From: Candidatus Latescibacterota bacterium
Lineage (GTDB): Bacteria; Latescibacterota; UBA2968
Assembly (NCBI GenBank): GCA_022823725.1
Contig: JAJEHL010000051.1
Coordinates: 1 to 63,020, forward strand
Length of the DNA stretch: 63,020 nt
Direction: 5' to 3'
Under the pieces are notes generated by a model. It was not told the DNA's origin. It worked only from the letters and a program-made list of their open reading frames with translations, and ran no database searches. Both the position numbers and the translations under genes were made by a program. Positions 7,394 to 16,861 of this stretch are shown here, in pieces. Positions within the stretch are counted from its first letter, which is position 1. Every line of letters starts with the position of its first letter.

Positions 7394-9690
7394 CAACCGT
7401 GTATAGCAACCACAGCACCATTTTGATCTTTTTTCTCAGCCCGCAACGTCTCCCCCACCCAAACCTTCAACTCGCCATTGGGCAATGGTACCATTAAAAT
7501 CCCATCATCCATCCAAATGGGATCGCCTTCGGGCACATTCCCCGTCCTGTGCGGTCGCAATACAGCAATAAACGTGGTCTCTTCACGCGGTATTGTCGTC
7601 TCTGCTGTAACGTGATACTCCGTAAGTTGAACGCGATCTCTCGGCGGAGGATCAAACTGATCTGTCTGACTGATTTTCAAATTTTCTGGACGCAGCAGAG
7701 ACACCACACAGCCCGCATCACCAGTTGTAATTTTTAGTGTCTGTCCCTCGATATCCATCTCCGTTTCAGCGTGCAAATAATACTGAAATATCGAAGCCTC
7801 TGGTGCCACTACCGTATCGCAAATCACCACCGCATCGGGCTTTGCAAACAAAATCTGCCGCGTAAATTTTTTCAGCATTCCCCCGTATGCCGGAGCGGCT
7901 TCACCAGCCACATAATCAAATACATCCGACGTTTGAAAATCCAGAATTTCACCCATAGCCGCAGCGTGGTTGCGCAACTGACTCCCGCCATTTACCCCAA
8001 TACAATTGACCGACTTCGTATGGTGCATCCAGTTCTTGTGGTGGTCGCTGCCGTGAATATCGCGCTGCCCCGTGTGGATCAACAAACGCTCGCCAAAAGC
8101 AAACAGCGAAAACGAATTTTGCGCGTCAAAACCGTGACTCTGCGATCCAAACGGACTGCTCTTAAAAATGACCGACACATTGTTTTTCCCGTCCGTCAAA
8201 TCCGAATTCATCGCCGCCAACCCCGTACCGCGAAAACATTTTGAAGAAGGTAAATCCACCGGCGCTTCTCCGCGCACCTCCGGCAATGCACCCCGCACAA
8301 AATCGATATAGAGCGACCGACCGGCACCCACGGCATCCAACCGACGCGATTTCGTATCCTCTTTCGCTTTCTGTGGGTGCATATCCACATACCACTGCCA
8401 GTATGGATTGCGCGCCTGAGCAGCCAGCGTGCGCATCAAATCGCAATTCTGTCCAGACGTTCTCGTCGTCGTCAAATCGCCCACGCCCCCCCCTCGCGTG
8501 CCGGGAGGCTGAAAATACATCGGATAATCGCCAGCGCGTGCAAAATACGGTTTGCAATACGCATTGATCTCCATTGCCGTCTGCATAATATCCGCCCACC
8601 ACGTAAAGCGCTGAACATAACTATCCCAGTATTGCAATCCCTGGTGCCAACCGCCATCCTCGTCGCACCACGCGGGATACACGGCACCAAACACATTCAT
8701 AGCGAACCACACCCACTCCTCCGCCTCGGGGATCTCGTCCAAAAACGCCACGCCAATCTCACCCAAAAAATGCCAGGCGCGACCGGCATGGCTGCCATAA
8801 GGATGCCACAAATAGCGCATCTCAGTCGCCAGATGATCGTACATCTCCTGCCCCTGCACCTTCATCACCCCGCGGCATATCTCGCGCTCTTCTTCGCTCA
8901 ACAAATCGTTCACAAACGTATAGGTGCGACAAAAATAGTAATTGTAGGGCATACCAGCTTCGTCATTATACCGATAGCCTGTCGCCCCCAAAGGATCCCA
9001 TTTGGCACACGCAAGCAGCAACTCTTTCGCCTTCTCGCCATAGTGATCTCGCCCACCCAAAAGCCGCGTAAAAGCCAGCGTCGCCGCGCTGTTTAACACG
9101 CGAATCGTGTACATCCGATTCCCCCACCAGATCTCCCGCCATTCCTCGCTCAGAACAACAGTCCCCTCGGGATACAGGGGCGGTTCCTTAGTAGATGGCA
9201 TATCGGCCAGGATATCTTCGCAGGTTGCGACCAGATCGTCGTAAATCAGTTTCAGATCTCCTCGTGCCCGTGCGCGCAAGCTATCCAAATCCTCTGGACG
9301 CACAAACAAGCGCGGATGGCTCTTTGGGATCCGCCCAATCAATTCACTGCGTTTGGGCAACGGCAATGCGCTTGCATTCTGGTCAATCACAAAGGCGCGC
9401 CCCGAACTCCACTTCGACACCTGTCCATCTCCATCGACAAATCGGAACCGCCAATACCACTGCCCCGTTTCAAACACCTCTGCTGCGCGGTGAACCGTAT
9501 AGATCAATCCCCCTGCCTCGTACGTGATCTTTGAAAAATCCGCACCCCGCGCACACTGGATGTCATAGCTGACCGCATTCTCCTGCGGGCGCCACACAAA
9601 TGCCGGTGGCGTCTCCTCTGTCGTCACATTTTCCGGTCTAAATCCCCATTCTCCCGGCTGCGCAGGTCTTTCGTCAATTGTCAATGCCAT
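7393..9690 (-). CDS. Heparinase II/III-like polysaccharide lyase (DUF4962 type)
   Basis: A 765-residue protein. Residues about 1-115 form a fibronectin/DUF4962-like beta domain (W-Y-W-R-F-R-F-V-D). An alpha/alpha toroid helical domain follows (R-L-F-V-R-P-E-D-L, then Y-N-Y-Y-F-C-R-T-Y). The C-terminal heparinase_II_III beta-sandwich carries S-H-G-F-D-A-Q-N-S-F, the conserved His-containing segment. Such enzymes cleave uronic-acid polysaccharides by beta-elimination. No signal peptide is visible, so it would act on imported oligosaccharides unless export is non-classical. AAAGGAG precedes the ATG. It is 11 bp behind the aminotransferase gene and coupled to the Kelch gene. Confidence 0.8.
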   Translation of the reverse strand: MALTIDERPAQPGEWGFRPENVTTEETPPAFVWRPQENAVSYDIQCARGADFSKITYEAGGLIYTVHRAAEVFETGQWYWRFRFVDGDGQVSKWSSGRAFVIDQNASALPLPKRSELIGRIPKSHPRLFVRPEDLDSLRARARGDLKLIYDDLVATCEDILADMPSTKEPPLYPEGTVVLSEEWREIWWGNRMYTIRVLNSAATLAFTRLLGGRDHYGEKAKELLLACAKWDPLGATGYRYNDEAGMPYNYYFCRTYTFVNDLLSEEEREICRGVMKVQGQEMYDHLATEMRYLWHPYGSHAGRAWHFLGEIGVAFLDEIPEAEEWVWFAMNVFGAVYPAWCDEDGGWHQGLQYWDSYVQRFTWWADIMQTAMEINAYCKPYFARAGDYPMYFQPPGTRGGGVGDLTTTRTSGQNCDLMRTLAAQARNPYWQWYVDMHPQKAKEDTKSRRLDAVGAGRSLYIDFVRGALPEVRGEAPVDLPSSKCFRGTGLAAMNSDLTDGKNNVSVIFKSSPFGSQSHGFDAQNSFSLFAFGERLLIHTGQRDIHGSDHHKNWMHHTKSVNCIGVNGGSQLRNHAAAMGEILDFQTSDVFDYVAGEAAPAYGGMLKKFTRQILFAKPDAVVICDTVVAPEASIFQYYLHAETEMDIEGQTLKITTGDAGCVVSLLRPENLKISQTDQFDPPPRDRVQLTEYHVTAETTIPREETTFIAVLRPHRTGNVPEGDPIWMDDGILMVPLPNGELKVWVGETLRAEKKDQNGAVVAIHG

Positions 9691-9701
9691 TTTTTTCTCC
9701 T

Positions 9702-11033
9702 TTATCGGACGATCCGGCGGAAGGGTTCCGAGTGCAGATCACAAACGAGCAGATCGTCGATAGAATCATTTTCAAGCCCCTGTTTGATAACGCGCAAAGA
9801 GGCTTCAACGGCTTCAGCAGTAATACGCACATCCTCTTCGGTATGTGCAAGCGTAGGTCCAAAGCCCATGTAACAATGCACACCCCGGCGGGCCATCTCC
9901 TGAATAAACAGCGTCTGAACTTTGCCGCGCAATGCCTCATCGGGCAAATTGAGCACCAGATTGGGCGTTGCGAGAAACCCCTTACACGATCCCGAAAGAC
10001 CAGCAGATGAGACGGCTTCGTCAATTGCCCTGGCTACCTTTTGGCCCATTTCGGCCAGATGTGTCTCGCTATCGCGCCTTTTGAGTTCCCGGATGGTGGT
10101 CAGCGACGCAATTGGACCGATATTATCGCTCCAATACGAACTGGAAATAAACATCGCTTTGGCGGGTTCCATCGCCTCCCACGATCCAACAACAGCTCCC
10201 ATCGGATACCCATTGGACATGCCTTTGGCAACCACCGTCATATCTGGCGTAACACCCAGATATTTCTGCATACCGCCAAGAGACTCGCGCCAGCCGCAAG
10301 AGACTTCGTCGAAGATGAGCAAAGCGCCGTGTCTGTGGGCGAGTTCTTTGACCCCTTCGAGATACCCCTCTTCTGGCCACTCAGACCGGGCCGGTTCCAT
10401 CATAACCGCGGCAACCTCGCCCTGATATTCGGTCAGCAAACGCCCGAGCATATCGAGATCTCCATAGGTAAATGGAATCGCCGTTCCCGCCAGCGCACGC
10501 GGCACACCAATCGGCTCAATACCGGCAAAGGGATATTCTCCACTCTCGGGATCGACGAGATAATTTGCCGATTGGTACCAATCGTGCCAACCGTGATAAC
10601 CGCAAAAAAGAATGACATCTCGATTTGTCGTGCCCCGGGCAATGCGAGCAGCCACCGCACAGGCTTCCCCTCCCCCCTTTGTATAACGCACCATTTCAGC
10701 ACTCGGTATGGTATTGATCAATTCACCTGCCAGCTCAATTTCGAGCGCGCTGTTCATAGAATGCAGACTACCAAGATCAATCTGCTTTTTAACAGCACCA
10801 TCGACAACGGGATCTGCATACCCCAAAATAATCGCGCCCAAAGCGCGAATCCAATCGATATACTCGTTGCCATCAACATCGACAAATCGCGCGCCTTTTG
10901 ATCGCGCGACATAGAGAGGACTAACGCCATTTGCAACCCGGTCGGCTCTGCGGCTGATGAGCTGCGTCCAACCGGGAATGCGTTCTCCCGCTTTCTTATA
11001 CAGCTCTAACGATTTTGTAACATCGTGTGACAT
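9702..11033 (-). CDS. Class III aminotransferase (GSA aminomutase-like)
   Basis: A 443-residue PLP enzyme resembling glutamate-1-semialdehyde aminomutases and related class III transaminases. Visible are D-V-D-G-N-E-Y-I-D-W (about 51-60), C-G-Y-H-G-W-H-D-W, L-I-F-D-E-V (PLP Asp) and V-V-A-K-G-M-S-N-G-Y-P with the Schiff-base Lys. It is unlikely to be the housekeeping HemL because it sits in a catabolic cluster between a dehydrogenase (3 bp upstream) and a lyase. It may process an amino sugar or amino acid derived from the polysaccharide; the substrate is not identifiable. Confidence 0.85.
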   Translation of the reverse strand: MSHDVTKSLELYKKAGERIPGWTQLISRRADRVANGVSPLYVARSKGARFVDVDGNEYIDWIRALGAIILGYADPVVDGAVKKQIDLGSLHSMNSALEIELAGELINTIPSAEMVRYTKGGGEACAVAARIARGTTNRDVILFCGYHGWHDWYQSANYLVDPESGEYPFAGIEPIGVPRALAGTAIPFTYGDLDMLGRLLTEYQGEVAAVMMEPARSEWPEEGYLEGVKELAHRHGALLIFDEVSCGWRESLGGMQKYLGVTPDMTVVAKGMSNGYPMGAVVGSWEAMEPAKAMFISSSYWSDNIGPIASLTTIRELKRRDSETHLAEMGQKVARAIDEAVSSAGLSGSCKGFLATPNLVLNLPDEALRGKVQTLFIQEMARRGVHCYMGFGPTLAHTEEDVRITAEAVEASLRVIKQGLENDSIDDLLVCDLHSEPFRRIVR

Positions 11034-11036
11034 AGC

Positions 11037-12044
11037 CTATTCCCGCCAGTTAAAAATGACGCCCAGCATGGATTTTTCACGCGCATAGGCCATTTCATAA
11101 GCCTGGACCATTTCTGTGTAATGCAAACGGTGCGTAATAAGACGGCTGGGCTGAAGTTTTTTTTCTGCCATAAGAGAAAGAACGTGATCGCAATGACCCA
11201 AATGGCCCGATGAATCGGCATGCGGATATAATTGGGCATCTTCTCCATGCACGGCAATCAGAGATATCCCTTTGGCGTAAAACCATTCCATTGCCAGAGG
11301 GTTAAAATCAAGCGGCGGTTCGCCCCGCCCCATAAGGCTGACAATAGAAACCCGTCCATTTGGCCGCACAATTTCAACAGATGTTCTGAAAGCCGGCCAG
11401 GGATTCGCCGTAAGAATAACCAGATCAATACCTCTTCCATCTGTAAAAGCATCGAGTTTCTCTTCGAGGTCTGGATCATCTGATAAATAAGCCGCGTGCG
11501 CACCCATTTGTTTTGCCATGTCTAACCTGATGGAGCTATTTCCAAGCCCAACGACGCGGGCACCAAACAGAGGTCCCAAAGCGACTGCTCCCAGGCCGAG
11601 AACACCCAGCCCAACAACCGCGACATTTTCGCCGGGCCTGAATAATGCTTTGTGATAACAATGTGCGCTGAGGGCATAGAGGTGTGCATACACACCATCT
11701 TCATCATCGACACCAAGGGGTATTTTGAAGATGTCACCAAACTGGCTTATGATGTATTCAGATTGGTGAGGCTGAGTAGCCACAACGCGATCGCCGACCT
11801 CAAAGCGCGTGACCCCGGCACCAATACCGCGAACAATACCCAGATTGCTATCGCCAACGAATCGTGGATAATCCGGCGCACCCGGTACGCGTTCTGCCCC
11901 CTCAAAATTGCCCCGATCTGTCCCGATCTTAAACGCACTGATCTGCGTCTCAACCCAAACATCATCAGCACCAAGCGCGCTTGTATCAAGCGAGTGCGCT
12001 TCAATGTGAAGGTCTCGCGGACCGTGGAGTATGGCTTTTTTCAT
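11037..12044 (-). CDS. Zinc-independent MDR-family dehydrogenase
   Basis: A 335-residue medium-chain dehydrogenase/reductase. The nucleotide-binding fold shows VAVVGLGVLGLGAVALGPLF (about 141-160). At the position of the catalytic zinc ligand (usually C-G-x-C-G-x-D) it has A-F-K-I-G-T-D, and the structural-zinc Cys cluster is absent, so it should be a zinc-independent oxidoreductase. It is 3 bp upstream of the aminotransferase, which suggests sequential oxidation and transamination of one substrate. The ATG has only a weak GGTGA-like ribosome site. Confidence 0.8.
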   Translation of the reverse strand: MKKAILHGPRDLHIEAHSLDTSALGADDVWVETQISAFKIGTDRGNFEGAERVPGAPDYPRFVGDSNLGIVRGIGAGVTRFEVGDRVVATQPHQSEYIISQFGDIFKIPLGVDDEDGVYAHLYALSAHCYHKALFRPGENVAVVGLGVLGLGAVALGPLFGARVVGLGNSSIRLDMAKQMGAHAAYLSDDPDLEEKLDAFTDGRGIDLVILTANPWPAFRTSVEIVRPNGRVSIVSLMGRGEPPLDFNPLAMEWFYAKGISLIAVHGEDAQLYPHADSSGHLGHCDHVLSLMAEKKLQPSRLITHRLHYTEMVQAYEMAYAREKSMLGVIFNWRE

Positions 12045-12072
12045 AAGTTTTCACCATAAGATATATAAACCG

Positions 12073-12369
12073 TTATATAGCCTCTTGAAGAACCGCCAGC
12101 CCCACCTCGTCAACTTCCACACGCACAACCTGAAGACCCTCCTCGCGCAGTTTTGGCAACACCGATTCCAATGCGGCTTCAAACGATGTAGCTTCTACGG
12201 TACAATTTGCAATTGATGTTCCGGACTGTATAACGAGTGTAACGTCCATGATACCTACAGGTGCTGATCCATCGTCACCAAAATATCTATAGAGCCGGTC
12301 AGTTGTATCCAGATCAGGCTCAGTTGCAAGCGTCAGCATAAATTCATAGACTCGCATCGTCTTCATCAT
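12073..12369 (-). CDS. Small conserved-looking protein of unknown function
   Basis: A 98-residue acidic protein (M-R-V-Y-E-F-M-L-T-L near the start; E-A-T-S-F-E-A-A-L-E-S-V-L; ending in E-V-D-E-V-G-L-A-V-L). The layout resembles small bacterial hypothetical proteins that begin M-x-x-Y-E-F-x-L and end in V-E-V-E-x-x-x-V, some of which sit beside toxins or HTH domains. No HTH is seen here and no toxin-like gene adjoins it. AAAGGA precedes the ATG. It lies between the PhyH gene and the MDR gene, 15 and 28 bp away, so it is probably cotranscribed. Confidence 0.55.
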   Translation of the reverse strand: MMKTMRVYEFMLTLATEPDLDTTDRLYRYFGDDGSAPVGIMDVTLVIQSGTSIANCTVEATSFEAALESVLPKLREEGLQVVRVEVDEVGLAVLQEAI

Positions 12370-12384
12370 TGTCCTTTAGTATGA

Positions 12385-13116
12385 TCATTCAGGCGCATCT
12401 CCATACACATTAAATCCCATCCGATCTTCACCGCGCACCAGATGAACGTGATGTCTTTTATAACACCGCACAATCGGAATAGTAATGCGTATGGCCAATC
12501 CCAGGCGTCGGTGCTCAGACGTGTTCGCCGACGAATAATGGAGCATGCGCTCGGTAAAGAGGAAAAATTGCCCGGCTTTCATTTTCATCTTCACAACGCG
12601 ACCCGGGTCAATACCGATATGATCGGGATCGCCCTGTTGGCGAAAAGCCTGTTCTGGTGTGGCTTTAATATGCGGAATCATTCTTCGGTGCGACCCCGGC
12701 ATAAGCTGAACACAACTGTTGGTGACATCTGTATCGTCAATAGCTAACCAGGCAGAAACATTGATACCCGGTTCTATTTCGCTGGACCAGAAATTCATAT
12801 CCTGATGCCAGGGAATTTCTTTGGCACCTGAGGGTTTGTTAAAAAAGTTGGATTGCCAGAGCACGATATCCGGACCGAGAATGCCTTCTACCCGATCCAT
12901 AATGGTCGGATGTGTACACAAATCATAAATCGTTCGGTTATCGAGATGCCGCGATTTTTGCCGACTGACGTGAAACGGACCTTCGGCTTCAAAAAGTTCA
13001 TGCTCAACAACGGGCCGAATACGATCCATTTCTTTTGGCGAATGCATCGTATATGGGCCGAGATACCCCTCGTCGTGAAAGAACCGCGCGTCTTCTGGTG
13101 TTAATCGATAGGACAT
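12385..13116 (-). CDS. Phytanoyl-CoA dioxygenase (PhyH) family oxygenase
   Basis: A 243-residue Fe(II)/2-oxoglutarate oxygenase. The iron-binding H-x-D is in P-W-H-Q-D-M-N-F-W (about 118-126). The distal His is in R-M-L-H-Y-S-S-A-N, followed by the R-R-L-G-L-A-I-R region that usually binds 2-oxoglutarate. L-M-P-G-S-H-R-R is the usual PhyH turn. The substrate cannot be told; the family hydroxylates lipids and small metabolites. GGAGG lies just before the ATG. It is 12 bp downstream of the ABC exporter pair and runs with the catabolic cluster. Confidence 0.88.
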   Translation of the reverse strand: MSYRLTPEDARFFHDEGYLGPYTMHSPKEMDRIRPVVEHELFEAEGPFHVSRQKSRHLDNRTIYDLCTHPTIMDRVEGILGPDIVLWQSNFFNKPSGAKEIPWHQDMNFWSSEIEPGINVSAWLAIDDTDVTNSCVQLMPGSHRRMIPHIKATPEQAFRQQGDPDHIGIDPGRVVKMKMKAGQFFLFTERMLHYSSANTSEHRRLGLAIRITIPIVRCYKRHHVHLVRGEDRMGFNVYGDAPE

Positions 13117-13128
13117 TTTTCCTCCATC

Positions 13129-14988
13129 CTAAACAAAAGTAACCTCTCCCTTAAACTGGCTCATATACAAATTGTAATAAAATCCCTCCGCCTCCAACAA
13201 CGTCCGATGCGACCCGCGTTCAATAATCTGCCCATCGTCAATGACCAGGATCTCATCCACATTGCGAATTGTGCTCAACCGATGGGCGATAATAAAACTC
13301 GTTCGCCCCTCCATCAGCCTTAAAAGCGCCTGTTGAATCCGCATTTCCGTCCGCGTATCCACACTGGACGTCGCCTCATCTAAAATGAGAATCGACGGAT
13401 CGGCCAGCGCGGCTCTCGCAATGGCCAGCATCTGCCGCTGCCCCTGGCTCAAATTGCCGCCGCGTTCCGAAAGCACCGTATCATAGCCCTGGGGCAATCG
13501 GTGAATAAAGGGATCTGCATTGGCCAATTTGGCGGCATCAACCACCTCCTCATCCGAAGCATTGAGCCTCCCATATCGGATATTTTCCCGCACAGTATCA
13601 GACAGCAAAAAAGTATCCTGCAACACAATACCCAGTTGCCGACGCAACGCTTCCCGTTTCACCTGCCGAATATCATAGCCGTCGATACTGATCGCTCCGC
13701 TATCGATATCGTAAAACCGGGTCAGCAAATTCACAATGGTCGTCTTCCCCGCTCCCGTCGGTCCCACCAGCGCAATCTTCTCACCCGGCCTGGCGTGCAA
13801 ACTCACCTCTTTGAGCACCGGCACGTCTTTTTCATACCCAAAACACACCTGATCGAAAATCACATCGCCCCGAACCCGTTCCAACGCGACCGCATCTGGC
13901 AGGTCAGGCGCTTCGGGAAACTCGTCAATAGTCTCAAAAACCCGCTCTGCCCCGGCCAGCGCCGCCTGTATCGAATTGTACAAATTGGCAACCTGGCCCA
14001 AAGGCCGTCCGAACTGTCGCACATAACTGATAAAAGCGGCAATAACGCCTATTGTCACATCGCCCTGAACCGCCATATAGCCACCGGCAAAAGCCACAAT
14101 CACCAGACCCATATTGTTCACAAAAAAGGTCAGGGGCGGCATCAGTGTCCCGAAAAACTGCGCGCGGGTACCGGCATACTTCAACCTGTTATTGAACTTT
14201 TCAAATGTCTCAATCGACGCCTGTTCGCGTCCATAAGCTTTCACCACCTGTTCTGCCGCAATCGTCTCTTCAATCATCCCATTGAGCGCACCCAATGCCG
14301 CCTGCTGCTCGCGAAATCCCCGCCGCGCGCGTTTGGCGACCTGCCCTGTCAAAGACGCCATCAGCGGAAAGGTAAGCAAGCTAATCAACGCCAGCGGCCA
14401 ATCCATCCACAACATCATGGCCGACACGCCCAATAGGGTCAATACACTGTTAATCAACTGCGTCACGCTCTCCGACAACACACTGCTGATATTATCCACA
14501 TCATTGGTCACCCGGCTCATGAGATCGCCACTGGCACGCCGATCGAAGAACCGCAGTGGAAGTACCTGCAAGCGGTTAAAAATATCCTGCCGCAAATCCC
14601 GCACAGCATTTTGAGATACTCGCGCCATCACAAACGTCTGAAGCCAGGTCGTCAGTGCCAGGGCCACATACACCCCCGCCAACAACAGGGTAATTTGAAA
14701 AAGACCAGGCAAGTCGTTATCGACAATATATTCATCAATCGCACGCCCCATCAAATACGGGCCTACCACCTCCAAACCCGTTGAGACCACCACCAGCCCC
14801 ACCACCCCGACCAACGTCCCCTTGTAGTGCCTCATATACCCCATCAAACGGCGGGCAGTCCCCCGAAAATCCCGCGCCCGCTCATCGTCTCCCATCATCA
14901 TCATCCGGCGGCGCCCCCCCATCATCATTCCGCCCGGTCCCCGTTGTTCACCGTCGCCCTGCTGATCAACTCTACGCTCTTCCGCCAT
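13129..14988 (-). CDS. ABC exporter half-transporter, consensus ATP site (heterodimer subunit B)
   Basis: A 619-residue fused membrane-ATPase subunit (type IV exporter fold). An N-terminal tail rich in G, M and R (M-M-M-G-G-R-R-R-M-M-M-M) precedes six predicted membrane helices (about 55-330). The ATPase domain has Walker A G-P-T-G-A-G-K-T-T, signature L-S-Q-G-Q and Walker B I-L-I-L-D-E with the catalytic Glu. Its signature deviates (Q for G) while its Walker B is intact, the complement of its partner. The start overlaps the partner's 3' end by 17 bp. Together they form a heterodimeric drug/lipid exporter of the TM287/288-BmrCD kind. Confidence 0.9.
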   Translation of the reverse strand: MAEERRVDQQGDGEQRGPGGMMMGGRRRMMMMGDDERARDFRGTARRLMGYMRHYKGTLVGVVGLVVVSTGLEVVGPYLMGRAIDEYIVDNDLPGLFQITLLLAGVYVALALTTWLQTFVMARVSQNAVRDLRQDIFNRLQVLPLRFFDRRASGDLMSRVTNDVDNISSVLSESVTQLINSVLTLLGVSAMMLWMDWPLALISLLTFPLMASLTGQVAKRARRGFREQQAALGALNGMIEETIAAEQVVKAYGREQASIETFEKFNNRLKYAGTRAQFFGTLMPPLTFFVNNMGLVIVAFAGGYMAVQGDVTIGVIAAFISYVRQFGRPLGQVANLYNSIQAALAGAERVFETIDEFPEAPDLPDAVALERVRGDVIFDQVCFGYEKDVPVLKEVSLHARPGEKIALVGPTGAGKTTIVNLLTRFYDIDSGAISIDGYDIRQVKREALRRQLGIVLQDTFLLSDTVRENIRYGRLNASDEEVVDAAKLANADPFIHRLPQGYDTVLSERGGNLSQGQRQMLAIARAALADPSILILDEATSSVDTRTEMRIQQALLRLMEGRTSFIIAHRLSTIRNVDEILVIDDGQIIERGSHRTLLEAEGFYYNLYMSQFKGEVTFV

Positions 14989-16720
14989 ATCCGTTTCCCT
15001 CTCCGAGCTGCGAATCGTAAATCTCCTGATATACCGAACTGGATGCTATCAACTCCTGATGCGTGCCCTCGGCAACCAGCGCCCCATCGTCCAGCACCAG
15101 AATCTTGTCTGCCTGCAACACCGTACTGATGCGCTGCGCGACCAGAAAACTCGTACACCCGACCATCTCTTCAAGCGCTTCGTGAATTCTCGCCTCTGTC
15201 TCCAGATCTACCGCACTGGTACTATCGTCTAAAATCAACACCTTCGGGCGGGAGATCAACGCCCGGGCTATCGCGATCCGTTGCCTCTGTCCTCCCGACA
15301 AATTCACGCCGCGCTGGCCCAATAGCGTCTCATACTTATCTGGAAACTGAACAATAAAATCGTGCGCCATAGCTGCCCGCGCAGCGGCCTCGACCTCTTC
15401 ATCGGTCGCATCGGGCCGTCCGTACCGAATATTGTGCCGAATAGTACCCGAAAAAAGGACTGACTCCTGAAGTGCCATCCCTATCTGCTGTCGCAGTGCC
15501 CCCTGATCCACATCCCGCACATCCATCCCATCCACCATCACCCGCCCTGCATCCACATCGTAAAACCGCGGGATAAGATTCACCAGCGACGACTTGCCTG
15601 CCCCAGTCGATCCTAAAATCGCCACCTTCTGCCCCGGCTCAGCGACAAAATTCAGATTCCGCAATACCGGATCATCCGCCGTCTCATTATAACTGAACGT
15701 CACATTTTCAAACGCGACCTGTCCCTTCAACACCACATCGCGCTTTGCATCCGCCCGATCAGGCACCTCTGGCTCGCTATTCAGCACCTCGATAATGCGT
15801 TCGGCAGAAGCCTCTGCTCGAGACATCCGGATAAGCACCATACTGCCTATCATCAGGGATTGCAAGAAAAGCAACAAATAATTGATAAACGCAATAATCT
15901 CGCCCAGCTTCATCCCTCCCTGGGTCACTGCAATCCCCCCGAACCAGATCACCGCCACAACGCCGAGGTTCAGTACCAGCATCATAACCGGCATCACCAG
16001 TGCCACCAGTTGCGTCACCCGAATCGTCTGTTCCATCAACCTGTTATTGGCCGTTCCAAACCGTTCGATCTCGTGGTCTGCCCTCAAAAAAGCCTTCACC
16101 ACACGCACGCCTGCCAGATTTTCCTGCGTCACCTGATTCACCCGATCCAGGCGATTCTGCACTTCGGCAAACATCGCATTGGCTTTTCGAAACACCAGAA
16201 TCAGAGTCCCCAGAACCACGGGCACCAATCCAATAAAGATTAATCCCAGGCGGGGACTGGTCACAATCGCCATCACCAGACCACCCACCATCGACATGGG
16301 CATACGCGACAGAATGCGCAATAACAAACGTGCCACTTCTCCCACCTGTCGCACATCGTTGGTCAGCCGCGTAATCAGATGCCCCGTTGACAATTTGTCC
16401 AGATTGCCAAACGACAGCGACTGAATTTTGCCAAAAAGCGCGCTTCGCACATCGGTCTCCACCCGCTGCGCCACCCACACGCCAAACCAGGCATTGCCGA
16501 TACCAAATAAAACGCCCCCAATAGCCAGACCGAACATCCACAAACCGGTTTCAATCACAAGATCCAGATCTCCCCTGGCAATCCCCTCATCTACAATCCG
16601 CTGCACCAACCGGGGTTGCATCAACTCCAGCATCACCTCGATCAATTTCATCAACGGACCAATCGTCGCCTGCTTCCAATAGGGGCGCATATAACCCATC
16701 AACTTCAAGATATTTTGCAT
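14972..16720 (-). CDS. ABC exporter half-transporter, degenerate ATP site (heterodimer subunit A)
   Basis: A 582-residue exporter subunit with six membrane helices (about 15-310) and an ATPase domain: Walker A G-S-T-G-A-G-K-S-S, canonical signature L-S-G-G-Q, Walker B V-L-I-L-D-D-S-T-S. The catalytic Glu after Walker B is replaced by Asp. In known heterodimeric exporters this Asp pairs with a deviant signature on the other subunit to form the slow, degenerate site, and the partner's L-S-Q-G-Q fits exactly. It is the first gene of the minus-strand cluster, behind a TTGACA promoter. Confidence 0.9.
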   Translation of the reverse strand: MQNILKLMGYMRPYWKQATIGPLMKLIEVMLELMQPRLVQRIVDEGIARGDLDLVIETGLWMFGLAIGGVLFGIGNAWFGVWVAQRVETDVRSALFGKIQSLSFGNLDKLSTGHLITRLTNDVRQVGEVARLLLRILSRMPMSMVGGLVMAIVTSPRLGLIFIGLVPVVLGTLILVFRKANAMFAEVQNRLDRVNQVTQENLAGVRVVKAFLRADHEIERFGTANNRLMEQTIRVTQLVALVMPVMMLVLNLGVVAVIWFGGIAVTQGGMKLGEIIAFINYLLLFLQSLMIGSMVLIRMSRAEASAERIIEVLNSEPEVPDRADAKRDVVLKGQVAFENVTFSYNETADDPVLRNLNFVAEPGQKVAILGSTGAGKSSLVNLIPRFYDVDAGRVMVDGMDVRDVDQGALRQQIGMALQESVLFSGTIRHNIRYGRPDATDEEVEAAARAAMAHDFIVQFPDKYETLLGQRGVNLSGGQRQRIAIARALISRPKVLILDDSTSAVDLETEARIHEALEEMVGCTSFLVAQRISTVLQADKILVLDDGALVAEGTHQELIASSSVYQEIYDSQLGEGNGYGGRA

Positions 16721-16832
16721 ATCAAACCCTCAATTTTAACGCGACTGAGCAAAGCCCGAATATAGATATAAAGACGTTTCTCAGGCGAGTCCTGGGGGAT
16801 GGTCGTCATTTAATAGTGAAAATTCCGCTTCG

Positions 16833-16861
16833 GATATATAAAAACCAAAATTCTCTGTCAA
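16833..16861 (-). promoter_or_regulatory. Sigma70-like promoter for the ABC exporter pair
   Basis: On the minus strand TTGACA (16861-16856) is followed after 17 bases by TATATC (16838-16833) within an AT-rich TTTTTATATAT run. It lies 113 bp upstream of the exporter ATG. The -35 is a perfect consensus; the -10 is partial. Confidence 0.5.

Noticed and set aside
6647-7426. 259-residue plus-strand frame opposite the Kelch gene
   Set aside because: Antisense shadow of the repeat protein, no ribosome site and no recognisable domain.
12073-12369. Antitoxin of a toxin-antitoxin pair
   Set aside because: Size would fit, but there is no toxin-like neighbour and no DNA-binding motif.
13501-14436. 311-residue plus-strand frame opposite the ABC exporter
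   Set aside because: Antisense to conserved ATPase and membrane segments; composition typical of a reverse-strand shadow.
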